A DNA stretch of 64,000 nucleotides, from positions 31,896 to 95,895 of the forward strand of contig CANREP010000004.1 of the NCBI GenBank assembly GCA_947629685.1. The letters run 5' to 3'. Shown here piece by piece: positions 33,612 through 42,600 of this stretch; positions within the stretch are counted from its first letter, which is position 1, and each line of letters begins with the position of its first letter. Source of the DNA: an uncultured Phascolarctobacterium sp. (GTDB lineage Bacteria > Bacillota > Negativicutes > Acidaminococcales > Acidaminococcaceae). Under the pieces are notes generated by a model. That model was given only the letters and a program-made list of their open reading frames with translations. It made no database searches and was not told where the DNA came from. Both the position numbers and the translations under genes were made by a program.

Positions 33612-34889
33612 ATGACTAAAGCAGATTATTCCTATAAATACGGACACGGTTATAAGGATTTTTCTCTGGAGCAGGAAAAAGTCATGGCAGAAATCAAGGT
33701 AGCGGAAATGACGCCGCTGACCGATCTGCGTCAGGCTGTGCTGGATGCAGTCTATCATCCGATTGGCAGCAAGCCGCTTAATGAACTGCTGCAGCCGGGA
33801 CAGAAAGTAGCTTTTATCTGCAACGATCCTACCCGCGTGGCGAACAGCCATGACTTTATGCCTATTTTAGTAGAAGAGTTAAACAAATTAGGCATCAAAG
33901 ACGAAGATATGCGCATCGTCTTTGCGCTTGGTACCCATCGCAAGATGACGCAGCAAGAAATGGTCGAAGCCGTAGGCGAAGATGTGGCGCAAAGACTGCC
34001 TATGTATAACAGCGACTGCAACAAGCTGGAAGATTTCGAGTATTTCGGCGAGACTTCCTTTGGAACGCCTGTCTGGCTGAACAAGCTTATTTGTGACGTC
34101 GACCTCGTCATTATGACCGGCACCATCGTGCACCACTTTTTCAGCGGTTTTGGCGGCGGACGTAAAGCCGTCCTGCCTGGGGTTGCGGCCATGGAAACCA
34201 TCAGGCGCAATCACAGCCTGATGATGAGCCCGGATTCACAGCTGGGCAAACTGCACGGTAATCCCGTCTATGAAGACCAGATGGAAGGCGTGCGACTTTT
34301 TGCCAAAGAGCATAAGCTGTTCCTGTTCAACGCCGTACTGGATGCGAAAAAGCAGTTTTTGAAGATTTTTGCCGGCGACTGGGAAGAAGCGCATCTCGAG
34401 GCCTGCAAATTTGTCGACAAAGTATACGGCGTGGAAATTGAAGCCCCTGCCGATATCGTTATCGCCAGCTGCGGCGGCTATCCTAAAGATATCAACGTCT
34501 ATCAGCTGCAAAAGACTATGGATAACGCCTGGTGCGCAGTAAAAGAAGGCGGCGTAGTCATCATTATCGGCGAATGTGAGGAAGGCAGCGGCAGCGCAGC
34601 ATTGGAAAAAGCATTGCAGGAGCATCCGTCGCCGGATGCTATCAAGGCGCAGCTGGAAAAGAATTTCGTTATCGGCGCTCATAAGGCTTTTGCTATTACA
34701 CGTTTAATGAAGAAAGCAAAATTTATCCTTGTTTCGGCGTTAGATAAAAAGATTGCTAAAGATTTGTTGTTTGATGCTGCGGACAGTGTCGATGAAGCTA
34801 TCGCGTTGGCAGAAAAGTATGTGGGCAGCGATTATAAAATCATCCTCATGCCGCAGGGCAGCCTGACAGTACCGCTGCTTAAAAAATAA
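33612..34889 (+). CDS. larA: nickel-pincer lactate racemase family protein (LarA)
   Basis: A 425-residue protein with the complete LarA active-site set. His109 (GTHR), His174/175 and Lys185 (HHFFSGFGGGRK) and His201 (RRNHSLM) lie one residue from the positions known in Lactobacillus plantarum LarA (His108, His174, Lys184, His200). Lys binds the nickel-pincer nucleotide cofactor and the His residues bind Ni or act as acid/base. It may racemise lactate or another 2-hydroxy acid, because the family is broader than lactate. The cofactor genes larB, larC and larE are not in this window. The ATG follows a GGGGGTG stretch. Confidence 0.88.
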   Translation: MTKADYSYKYGHGYKDFSLEQEKVMAEIKVAEMTPLTDLRQAVLDAVYHPIGSKPLNELLQPGQKVAFICNDPTRVANSHDFMPILVEELNKLGIKDEDMRIVFALGTHRKMTQQEMVEAVGEDVAQRLPMYNSDCNKLEDFEYFGETSFGTPVWLNKLICDVDLVIMTGTIVHHFFSGFGGGRKAVLPGVAAMETIRRNHSLMMSPDSQLGKLHGNPVYEDQMEGVRLFAKEHKLFLFNAVLDAKKQFLKIFAGDWEEAHLEACKFVDKVYGVEIEAPADIVIASCGGYPKDINVYQLQKTMDNAWCAVKEGGVVIIIGECEEGSGSAALEKALQEHPSPDAIKAQLEKNFVIGAHKAFAITRLMKKAKFILVSALDKKIAKDLLFDAADSVDEAIALAEKYVGSDYKIILMPQGSLTVPLLKK

Positions 34890-34925
34890 ATTATCTGTAA
34901 TACATAAATTACCTGACTTAAACCC

Positions 34926-34954
34926 TTGCCTTAAAGAAGTTTTTCGGCTATAAT
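34926..34954 (+). promoter_or_regulatory. promoter of the XRE regulator
   Basis: TTGCCT and a perfect TATAAT are spaced by 17 bp, about 70 bp before the GTG start. The downstream tRNA-Thr may be read from the same promoter. Confidence 0.6.
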
Positions 34955-35022
34955 ATCTAATACTGATGTGTATTGTCCAGGCTTGTCTGGCAGTATATAT
35001 GGTGACTGAAGGAGAGGGTTTA

Positions 35023-35397
35023 GTGAAGATGGATATTGATTATAAGGCTATAGGTGTGAGGATAAAGGCGGCGCGTACACGTAAAGGCGTAACCCAGGGC
35101 AATATCGCCAGGATTACCGGGCTTTCTACGCCGCATATCAGCAACATCGAGACCGGCAACACCAAGCTGGGCCTGCCGACCATTATCCATTTAGCTAATG
35201 TATTAGATGTTTCTGTTGACGAGCTGTTGTGCGATAACATTCACCGCAGCGAAAAGATTTTCCACAATGAGCTGTCTGAACTGCTGCAGGACTGCACGGT
35301 CGACGAGCTGCACATCATTGCAGAACTGGCCAAGGTGATTAAGAAATCCGGCATCAACAGCGTTAAAAAAGTAAGAACTAAAAAAGCGAAAGCATAA
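35023..35397 (+). CDS. XRE-family helix-turn-helix regulator
   Basis: A 124-residue protein with an N-terminal Cro/C1-type HTH (about residues 8-65) containing GVTQGNIARITGLSTPHISN and EVxxxKxGLPT-like spacing, then a short C-terminal helical domain that could mediate dimerisation. GTG at 35023 is chosen: AAGGAG is 8 bp upstream. The ORF-track start 57 bp earlier has no site. It lies between larA and a tRNA-Thr gene; whether it controls larA is not shown. Confidence 0.88.
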   Translation: MKMDIDYKAIGVRIKAARTRKGVTQGNIARITGLSTPHISNIETGNTKLGLPTIIHLANVLDVSVDELLCDNIHRSEKIFHNELSELLQDCTVDELHIIAELAKVIKKSGINSVKKVRTKKAKA

Positions 35398-35408
35398 GAG
35401 GTTTATGT

Positions 35409-35484
35409 GCTACTGTAGCTCAGTTGGTAGAGCAGCTGATTCGTAATCAGCAGGTCGCAGGTTCGAGTCCCGTCAGTAGCTCCA
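35409..35484 (+). tRNA. tRNA-Thr (anticodon CGT)
   Basis: A 76-nt cloverleaf: acceptor GCTACTG/CAGTAGC, D-arm GCTCAGTTGGTAGAGC, anticodon stem GCTGA/TCAGC with loop TTCGTAA, T-arm with GGTTCGAGTCC, and encoded CCA. The anticodon CGT decodes ACG. It lies 11 bp after the XRE gene. Confidence 0.95.
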
Positions 35485-35496
35485 AATAAAAATCAG

Positions 35497-35523
35497 CGCC
35501 GCAGTTAATCTGCGGCGTTTTTG
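35497..35523 (+). terminator. terminator after tRNA-Thr
   Basis: CGCCGCA-GTTAATC-TGCGGCG stem followed by TTTTTG. Confidence 0.9.
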
Positions 35524-35601
35524 TTTGTTCAGTTTTACTTGTGGTACAAGGGTCTGAGGGTTATAATAAATAGGTAATTTCTATGATAATGAGGGGAAAA
35601 T

Positions 35602-36096
35602 ATGCAGAAACAAATAGACGCTTTATATCTTGCCATGCTGCAATATTTTGCCGGTGATGCTAAACGCTGCCAGCATTTTATCAAGGTGCACAGCCTGGCG
35701 GCGCTGATTGGCAGGGCAGAGGGGCTGGATGAGCATACACAGGTTTTACTGGAAGCGGCGGCTCTGGTACATGACTGCGGCATTAAGCCCGGTGAGGCTA
35801 AATACGGACGCAACGATGGAAAAATTCAGGAGCAGGAAGGACCGGCGGCAGCAGAGCTGCTTTTATCTGACGTTGGTTTTGCGTTGCAGGACAGAGAGCG
35901 TATCTGTTATTTGGTAGGTCATCATCATACTTATAATAATATCGACGGACTGGATTATCAGATTTTAGTCGAGGCAGATTTTCTGGTTAATTTTTATGAA
36001 GACCAGCTGCCGAGGGAAAATATTAAAGTATGCATAGAAAAAATTTTTAAGACTGCTGCAGGGCTTCGTCTTGCACGGACAATGTTTGGAGTTTAA
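35602..36096 (+). CDS. HD-domain protein
   Basis: A 164-residue HD-superfamily protein, probably a metal-dependent phosphohydrolase. Ligand residues are visible in KVHSLA, ALVHDCGI, VGHHHTYNN and VEADFLVN, matching the H...HD...H...D pattern. It lacks a fused nucleotidyltransferase or signalling domain. The substrate may be a nucleotide or phosphorylated metabolite; nothing in the context decides. The TIGR04076 gene follows after 11 bp, suggesting an operon. Confidence 0.85.
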   Translation: MQKQIDALYLAMLQYFAGDAKRCQHFIKVHSLAALIGRAEGLDEHTQVLLEAAALVHDCGIKPGEAKYGRNDGKIQEQEGPAAAELLLSDVGFALQDRERICYLVGHHHTYNNIDGLDYQILVEADFLVNFYEDQLPRENIKVCIEKIFKTAAGLRLARTMFGV

Positions 36097-36107
36097 GGAG
36101 GTAAGCC

Positions 36108-36374
36108 ATGCGCCCGCAAATAAAACTTACTCTTATAGAGCAGAAAGGCTGCCGCAGCTGTCATCGCGGCCATAAGGTTGGCGATACTTTTGATTTTGAT
36201 ACGCAGCGCGGCGAGCTTTGCCCGATGGCGCTGCATACAGGCTTTCCTTACATAGACATCCTGCGTTATGGCGGCAGTATTCCCGGGGAGCCGGAAGGGA
36301 CGGCGCGTTTTTGCTGTCCTGATCCTGATACGATTAACGTCTTTAAAGTAGAGATAGTTGGCAGCCGCAGTTGA
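36108..36374 (+). CDS. TIGR04076 family protein
   Basis: An 88-residue cysteine-containing protein matching the TIGR04076 pattern: GCRSCHRGHKVGD, then ELCPMALHTGFPYI, GGSIPGEPEG and CCPDP. The family is of unknown function; the conserved Cys and His hint at metal or cluster binding. It follows the HD gene by 11 bp with AAGGAGG before the ATG. The -35 of the next promoter overlaps its stop codon. Confidence 0.8.
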   Translation: MRPQIKLTLIEQKGCRSCHRGHKVGDTFDFDTQRGELCPMALHTGFPYIDILRYGGSIPGEPEGTARFCCPDPDTINVFKVEIVGSRS

Positions 36375-36398
36375 CGGACTGCCGGAAGTATGTATAAT
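36371..36398 (+). promoter_or_regulatory. promoter of the preQ1-riboswitch operon
   Basis: TTGACG and a perfect TATAAT are spaced by 16 bp. Predicted transcription start is near 36405, 10-15 nt before the aptamer. Confidence 0.75.
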
Positions 36399-36418
36399 AT
36401 ATTTATTGACAAGTGCAG

Positions 36419-36490
36419 AAGACAGTTCGTAACCATCCTGTCTTAAAACAAAACTACGGATGTCAAGGGCGCCGTAGTGCGCCCTTTTTT
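36419..36490 (+). ncRNA. preQ1-I riboswitch with transcription terminator
   Basis: The H-type pseudoknot of the class I preQ1 aptamer can be drawn in full. P1 is AAGACAG (36419-36425) with CTGTCTT (36438-36444). The 12-nt loop TTCGTAACCATC has the same length and TTC opening as the Bacillus subtilis queC aptamer. P2 pairs CGTA (36428-36431) with TACG (36455-36458) across an A-rich strand AAAACAAAAC. C36437 occupies the ligand-pairing cytosine position. Downstream, GGGCGC/GCGCCC (36467-36484) plus TTTTTT is a terminator whose loop bases CCGTAGT (36472-36478) are complementary to ACTACGG (36453-36459), giving the antiterminator. PreQ1 binding should therefore switch the operon off. Confidence 0.88.
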
Positions 36491-36507
36491 CTTTTGGAGG
36501 TAAGGAT

Positions 36508-37227
36508 ATGGGAACGGTGCCTTTTGAATGCAGATACGCCTGCATTGATGAAAAAAATTCCCGGGAAATAGTGTTGCTGCGCGGCAATGGCTGTAAATGG
36601 CGTCGCTGCCGTTTCTGCGACTACCATCTTGATTTTTCTTTGGATGAAGCGGAAAATTTTCGCCTTAACAGCAGGGTACTGCAGCAGGTGACAGGTAAAT
36701 ATGGCAGGCTGGAGGTCATTAACTCCGGCAGTTTCTGTGATTTGGATGCGGCGACGGTCCAGCTGCTGCTTGATATCTGTTCTCGACTGGGTATCAGGAC
36801 AGTGTATTTTGAGAGCCACTGGCTGCATAGGCAGCTTATTACTGCGTGGCGGCAGCGGTTTGCTGCTGCGGGCATTACGGTAAAAATGAAGATCGGCGTA
36901 GAGACTTTCGACAGTCTGTTCAGGGAAAGTTATCTTGATAAAGGCATGGGTATGGCAGCGCCGCAGGAGATTGCAGCATATTTTGACCAGGTGTGCCTGC
37001 TGCAGGGGTTGCCGGGTCAGACGAAGGAAAGTATGCTGCGTGATATTGAGCTGGGCTTGCAATATTTTGAAAGAGTCTGCGTTAATATTATGGTGGCCAA
37101 TACTAAGCCCATTCTGCCTGATGCAGCGGTCATTGACGTCTTTGTCAAAGAAATATATCCCTTGTATAAGGATGACGAGCGGGTGGATATCCTGCTCAAT
37201 AATACAGATTTCGGAGTAGGTGTATGA
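36508..37227 (+). CDS. queL: radical SAM enzyme, probable queuine lyase (QueL-like)
   Basis: A 239-residue radical SAM protein with iron-sulfur cysteines in GCKWRRCRFCDYH near residue 29, spaced Cx4Cx2C, and a possible SAM-contact segment KMKIGVETFD. It lies directly behind a preQ1-I riboswitch and overlaps the start of a YhhQ-type queuosine-precursor transporter by 4 bp. Clostridioides difficile QueL is a small radical SAM lyase that frees preQ1 from queuine for reinsertion by bacterial TGT. The context here fits that role, but I could not compare the sequences directly. ATG at 36508 is 7 bp after GGAGG. Confidence 0.75.
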   Translation: MGTVPFECRYACIDEKNSREIVLLRGNGCKWRRCRFCDYHLDFSLDEAENFRLNSRVLQQVTGKYGRLEVINSGSFCDLDAATVQLLLDICSRLGIRTVYFESHWLHRQLITAWRQRFAAAGITVKMKIGVETFDSLFRESYLDKGMGMAAPQEIAAYFDQVCLLQGLPGQTKESMLRDIELGLQYFERVCVNIMVANTKPILPDAAVIDVFVKEIYPLYKDDERVDILLNNTDFGVGV

Positions 37228-37937
37228 TGCAGAATGAATATTTGCTGCTGCTGAACTTGATTGCAGTTTATGGCGGCGTACTGGTCTGGCAGGTGCTGTT
37301 CAAGGATAAGGGGCTGTATTGCTGGACGGTGCTGGCGACTATTGCTGCCAATATCGAGGTTATGATCTTGATTAAAGCTTTTGGGATGCAGCAGACGCTG
37401 GGCAATATCCTGTTTGCTTCTACTTTTTTAGTAACGGATATCCTGAGTGAGTTATATGGCAGAAAACAGGCTGACAGGGCGGTTAATATGGGGATTGCCT
37501 CCTCGGTAAGCTTTATCCTGCTGTCGCAGTTTTGGCTGCATTACCAGCCGGACGGCGCCGATACGGTGTTTCCGCATATGGTGGCGGTATTCAGTAATAC
37601 GCCGCGCATTATGCTGACGGGACTTATTGTCTACGGCGTAGTACAGAAGTTTGATGTGTGGCTTTACCACTGGTGGTGGGAATTTACCAGGAAGAAGTAC
37701 GGTGATGCAGAGAGTTTTCTCTGGCTGCGTAATAATGGTTCCACGCTTATTTCCCAGTTTCTGAACACGGTGCTGTTTACGTTAGGCGCTTTTTACGGCG
37801 TGTATGAACAGTCTGTGTTGATAGATATTATTTTGTTCAGCTATGTTATCTTTATTGTTACAAGTATTGCTGATACGCCGGTAGTTTATCTGGCGCGTTA
37901 TCTGCATAAGAAATATAATACGGCAGAAGGAAAATAA
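37224..37937 (+). CDS. yhhQ: queuosine precursor transporter (YhhQ/DUF165, VUT family)
   Basis: A 237-residue membrane protein with about six helices. Family motifs ATFLVTDILSELYGRKQADRAV-like (here STFLVTDILSELYG), ILLSQFWLHY and WLRNNGSTLISQFLNTVLF match the YhhQ/VUT family, which imports preQ0, preQ1 or queuine. It overlaps the radical SAM gene by ATGA and shares its riboswitch. In a queuine-salvage reading it brings queuine in and the upstream enzyme converts it to preQ1. Confidence 0.9.
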   Translation: MMQNEYLLLLNLIAVYGGVLVWQVLFKDKGLYCWTVLATIAANIEVMILIKAFGMQQTLGNILFASTFLVTDILSELYGRKQADRAVNMGIASSVSFILLSQFWLHYQPDGADTVFPHMVAVFSNTPRIMLTGLIVYGVVQKFDVWLYHWWWEFTRKKYGDAESFLWLRNNGSTLISQFLNTVLFTLGAFYGVYEQSVLIDIILFSYVIFIVTSIADTPVVYLARYLHKKYNTAEGK

Positions 37938-37939
37938 AA

Positions 37940-37963
37940 AACCGCCTACAAAGGCGGTTTTTG
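37940..37963. terminator. bidirectional terminator, yhhQ / 508-aa gene
   Basis: AAACCGCCT-ACA-AAGGCGGTTT, with T-runs on both strands. Confidence 0.88.
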
Positions 37964-37965
37964 CT

Positions 37966-39492
37966 TTACATAAGATTGTTATTGCTGATGTCGCTGTCGT
38001 CATGCAGAAGACTGTCCAGCATTTCCCGGTGGACGGTAGATTGGATATGGGACTGGGCTGCGACGATAGCCTTTTTCAGCGTCAGGGTAAGATACTGGTA
38101 AGGCCATTCCCGGAGAACATGGTAAGCCATGCCGATGAGGATTTCGTTCTGAGATTGCAGCAGGCGGGTAAGGATAGTATCGCCCTGTCCGGGATTTTCC
38201 TGCAGATAAGCTAAAGGTACGAGCAGCGTCAGCGGATAGAACATATAGTAATCAAGATGCTGTTCGATAATGGACAGGGTGCTGGCCGCTTGTTCTGCAG
38301 TGCCGCCCAGCAGATAAGGCAGCAGGTCGTTATCTTCGGGGTGAGCGGTAAAATATTCAAAAACAGGCTGCCAGATATCTAGGTCCAGATATTTGGCGAA
38401 ATCACAGAGCAGATGATTTATCCTGCCGTCTTTATCGAAAAGCTGTTCCCGTACTTCCTGGTTCCAGTCTTTCTGATAGATGATGCTATCGCAGGCGGCT
38501 ACATAGGCGTGGCACTGATTAGCCGACAAGTGGGTCCAGTTATCGTTTTCAATGAGCTGCTGCAGCTGTTCGCTGATAAAGATGATGGGCAGCAGCGTTT
38601 CCGGGGTAACGGCGTGGCAGCGCGCATGGCGTAAAAATTCTGTCAAGAGAGGCGGCAGGTCTACCTGGCTGACAGGAAAGAATTTTTCCAGCCGCTGCAG
38701 GTCGTAGGAGGTGAGCAGTTCCAGAAAATTGAGCACGGCAGAGGCTGCTCCGTGATAAAGAGGGTAGCTGATTTTGCTGGCGGCCAGTTCTTTGGTAAGT
38801 TCACATTCCAGGATGACCTTTATCGCCAGAGGCGGATAATCAGCCTCGGTATCCAAAGCGTTTTCTATGCACCAGAGTCTTTGCTCATGGGTCGTTATTA
38901 CCGCTTCTTCTAAAGCAAAGATGCGGCCCCAGTTCCTGGTGTGATAAATAATCTGCCATAATTCTTCCTGCAGTTCGGGCAGGTCGGACTTGGCGGCCAA
39001 AATGAAGAAATAGGTAAATTCTTCGCAGCGGGCAGCCAGCAGCAGGTCTTGCCACAGTTCAGGATTATTTTTTTTGATATTCAGCATACCGGAACAGGAA
39101 AATAATAAGTAAGCCAGCTTCAGCGCCTGGCGGCAGCCGGAATTATAAAACAGTTCCTGGGCCAGGATGAGCATATTACTGTTATAATCCTCATTAGTAA
39201 ATTTTATCGAGAAGCCGTACAGTATTTCAATCATAACCAGCCCCGAAAGAGTGTTTTCAAGCTGCTGGCGGTTTTCTTCCGTAGGGAAAGCGGCATACTG
39301 ACGTAGCTCAGCCAAAAGCTGGTCGGCGCTGTCTTTGTCTTTGGGGATGCCGGTGGTGAAATAGTGGCCTTCTTCGTCGCCGAGCAGGTAAGCTATTTCC
39401 GGCTCCGGGTCGTCCGGCAATACCGGCGAGGCAAAGAAGCCGTCAGCGTCCATGTGTTTCTTTATATATTCAAAAATGCTTGTTTTTTTCAT
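37966..39492 (-). CDS. large helical protein of unknown function
   Basis: A 508-residue soluble, Leu-rich protein without signal peptide or transmembrane segment. It starts MKKTSIFEYIKKHMDADGFF and reads as tandem amphipathic helices, possibly HEAT-like repeats. The segment around NWGRIFALEEAV resembles Firmicute proteins that databases label limonene hydroxylase, a label I consider unreliable. No catalytic motif is visible. It is monocistronic, between the queuine operon and pyc, with ATG after GAGGAAAAAT. It may be a scaffold or regulatory protein, but that is a guess. Confidence 0.7.
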   Translation of the reverse strand: MKKTSIFEYIKKHMDADGFFASPVLPDDPEPEIAYLLGDEEGHYFTTGIPKDKDSADQLLAELRQYAAFPTEENRQQLENTLSGLVMIEILYGFSIKFTNEDYNSNMLILAQELFYNSGCRQALKLAYLLFSCSGMLNIKKNNPELWQDLLLAARCEEFTYFFILAAKSDLPELQEELWQIIYHTRNWGRIFALEEAVITTHEQRLWCIENALDTEADYPPLAIKVILECELTKELAASKISYPLYHGAASAVLNFLELLTSYDLQRLEKFFPVSQVDLPPLLTEFLRHARCHAVTPETLLPIIFISEQLQQLIENDNWTHLSANQCHAYVAACDSIIYQKDWNQEVREQLFDKDGRINHLLCDFAKYLDLDIWQPVFEYFTAHPEDNDLLPYLLGGTAEQAASTLSIIEQHLDYYMFYPLTLLVPLAYLQENPGQGDTILTRLLQSQNEILIGMAYHVLREWPYQYLTLTLKKAIVAAQSHIQSTVHREMLDSLLHDDSDISNNNLM

Positions 39493-39595
39493 AAATATTT
39501 TTCCTCATCTGAATTATAATACAAAATATTATAGCATATCTGCCGGGTTTTGCCTGTTTTGCTGCTAACATAATTGTAAAATTTCTGTACAAATA

Positions 39596-39625
39596 AAGAA
39601 AAGCCCTTCATAAAAGGGCTTTTCT
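39596..39625. terminator. terminator of pyc
   Basis: AGAAAAGCCCTT-CATA-AAGGGCTTTTCT on the plus strand. On the minus strand it follows the pyc stop and ends in TTTTCTTT. Confidence 0.88.
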
Positions 39626-39633
39626 GATGCTTA

Positions 39634-42600
39634 TTAAGCAAGCGGAGTTATTTCTAGCAGGCAATCGCCGCTGTCGACACGTTCGCCAGCAGCAACGTGG
39701 ATGACGCTGACAGTGCCGTCGATGGGAGCGGAAAGAGTGGTTTCCATCTTCATGGCTTCGGTCACAATCAGCGGAGTTCCTTTAGTTACCTGCTGACCTT
39801 GTTCTACCAGTACCTTGACTACGGAGCCGGACAGGGAAGCGCCTATCTGGCCGATAACTGACTTATCTGCCTTCTTGCGGCTGACGTTGGTAGTCTTGGC
39901 GTTGCGGTCTTTGACTTCTATTTCGCGGGGCAGGCCGTTGAACTCGAAGGAAACTGTGCGCATACCGTTGGCATTAGCTTCCGAAATATGATCCAGTTTG
40001 ATGATGAGGACTTTGCCCTGTTCGATTTCTACGCGGATTTCTTCGCCTGGTTTCATGCCGAAGAAGAAAGTAGGCGTATCAAGAACGGAAACGTCGCCAA
40101 AATTATTGTAGCGTTCTACCCAGTCTGTAAATACCTTGGGATAGAGGCAATAGGAGCTGACGGCTTCATCAGTAGTGGGAGCGCCCATTTCTGCCAGTTT
40201 GATGCGCACGGCGTCAAAGTCTGCCGGGGGCAGTACTGCGCCGGGACGGACGGTGATTGTAGAGCGTCCTTTAAGGATGATTTTCTGGAGTTTTTCCGGG
40301 AAGCCCTGGTAGGGCACGCCGATGCGGCCTTCAAAGAATTCTACTACGGAAGCCGGGAAGTCCAGCACGTCGCCTTTGGCGTAAACGTCTTCTTCGGTCA
40401 GGTCGTTCTGCACCATGAAGAGCGCCATATCGCCGACAATCTTAGAAGAAGGGGTTACCTTGATTAAGTCGCCGAACATCATGGAAACGCGGTGATACAT
40501 GTCTTTGATGTCTTCCCAGCGCTGGATGATACCGAGGGCCTGGGCCTGCTGTTTGAGGTTGGTGTACTGGCCGCCGGGCATCTCATGTACGTATACTTCA
40601 GGATTGGGGAAGTTTTCAGTTTTATCGGCCGCTTTGTAATACGGGCGGACAGTTTCCCAGTAACGGGACAGCTCGTTCATAGCGTCTACGTCAAGATGCG
40701 GCTGACGCGGGTGGCCGCTGAGAGCATAGTAGAGGCTGCTGCCGCTGGGCTGGGAAGTGCCGCTGCTCATAGCGCTCATAGCGGTATCGACAATATCGAC
40801 GCCGGCGTCGATAGCACGGGCGTAGGTATAGATGGCGTTGCCGCTGCCCTCGTGAGTATGCAGATGGATAGGTACGCCTACATAGGATTTCAGGCTGCTT
40901 ACCAGACGGAAAGCAGCTTCCGGTTTTAAGAGGCCGGCCATATCTTTGATAGCAATGATATTAGCGCCGGCTTTTTCCAGTTCCTGCGCCATATTGACAT
41001 AGTATTTCAGGTCGTATTTATCACGGCTGGGGTCAAGGATATCGCCGGTGTAGCAGAGAGCTGCTTCGGCTACCTTGCCGGTTTCGCGGACGGTATCGAT
41101 GGAAAGACGCATATTATCCAGGCCGTTCAGGCTGTCAAAGATACGGAAGATATCGATGCCGTTTTTCGCTGCCAGCTTGATGAATTCTTTGACTACGTTA
41201 TCAGGATAGCTGGTGTAGCCTACGGCGTTAGCGCCGCGCAGCAGCATCTGCAGCATGATATTGGGCGCCGCTTCTCTGAACTGCGCCAGACGCTGCCAGG
41301 GACTTTCATCCAGGAAACGGTATGCTACGTCGAAGGTTGCGCCGCCCCAGCATTCAAAGGAGAAGAGGTTGGGCAGCTTGCCTGCCGTATCGCGCATAAC
41401 TTTGAGCATATCGTTAGTACGCAGGCGGGTGGCAAACAGGGACTGGTGGGCGTCGCGGAAAGTGGTGTCGGTGATGAGCACTTCTTTCTGGTCCATTACC
41501 CAGTCGGCAAGGCCTTCAGCGCCGCGCGCGTCGAGGATATGCTTAGCGCCCAGTGCCGGAGTGCCGGTAAAAGGTTTGGGCATATTCAGCGGCGCAAAGT
41601 CCGGCTTAGGCTGTACGCCTACATTGGAATAGCCGTTGACTGTGATATCGGCGATATAGCTCAGCAGCTTAGTGCCGCGGTCTAAAGTTTTGGGGAAAAT
41701 AAAGAGTTCTGTATTTTCATCTACAAAATTGGTAGAGTAGTCGCCGTTGGCAAAATGCTCGTTTTGCAGTACGTTTTCTAAAAATTGGATATTGGTCTTG
41801 ACGCCGCGGATACGGAATTCTTTCAGGCAGCGCAGCATCTTGGTGATGGCAATCTGGTGGGTCAGGCCCCAGGTGGTCGCCTTAACCAGCAGGGAATCGT
41901 AATAGGGAGTGATAACGGAGCCGGTGAAAGCGTTGCCGCCGTCCAGACGGATGCCGAAACCGCCGCCGCTGCGGTAAGCAATGAGCTTGCCGGTATCGGG
42001 CATAAAGTTATTGGCAGGGTCTTCCGTAGTGATACGGCACTGGATAGCGTGGCCGTGATACTGGATATCCTCCTGATGCGGGATAGCGATTTCAGGGTCG
42101 TGCAGGGCGTAGCCTTCGGCAATCTTGATCTGGGATTGCACGATATCGATACCGGTGATTTCTTCGGTAACGGTATGTTCAACCTGGATACGCGGGTTAA
42201 CTTCGATGAAGTAGAAGTTGCCGTCGCCGGTCGCCAGGAATTCTACGGTACCGGCGCTGATGTAATTGACGTTCTTCATCAGCTTGACTGCCGCGTTGCA
42301 GATAGCCTGCCGCTGCTGCACCGACAGGGAGAATGCGGGTGCGATTTCTACCAGTTTTTGATGACGGCGCTGTACGGAGCAGTCGCGTTCAAAAAGATGG
42401 ACCAGGTTGCCGTACTGGTCGCCGATAATCTGAACCTCGATATGTTTGGGGTCCTGCAGATATTTTTCCAGATAGATTTCATCGCTGCCGAAAGCTTTCT
42501 TGGCTTCGCTGCGGGCCATATCATAGGCAGAGGGCACTTCGTCGGCGCTGCGTACTACGCGCATACCGCGTCCGCCGCCGCCGTTAACGGCTTTGATGAT

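Noticed and set aside
36434-36462. Alternative preQ1 pseudoknot stem CATCC/GGATG
   Set aside because: It is possible as pairing, but the CGTA/TACG stem matches the canonical position of P2 and leaves the ligand cytosine next to P1.
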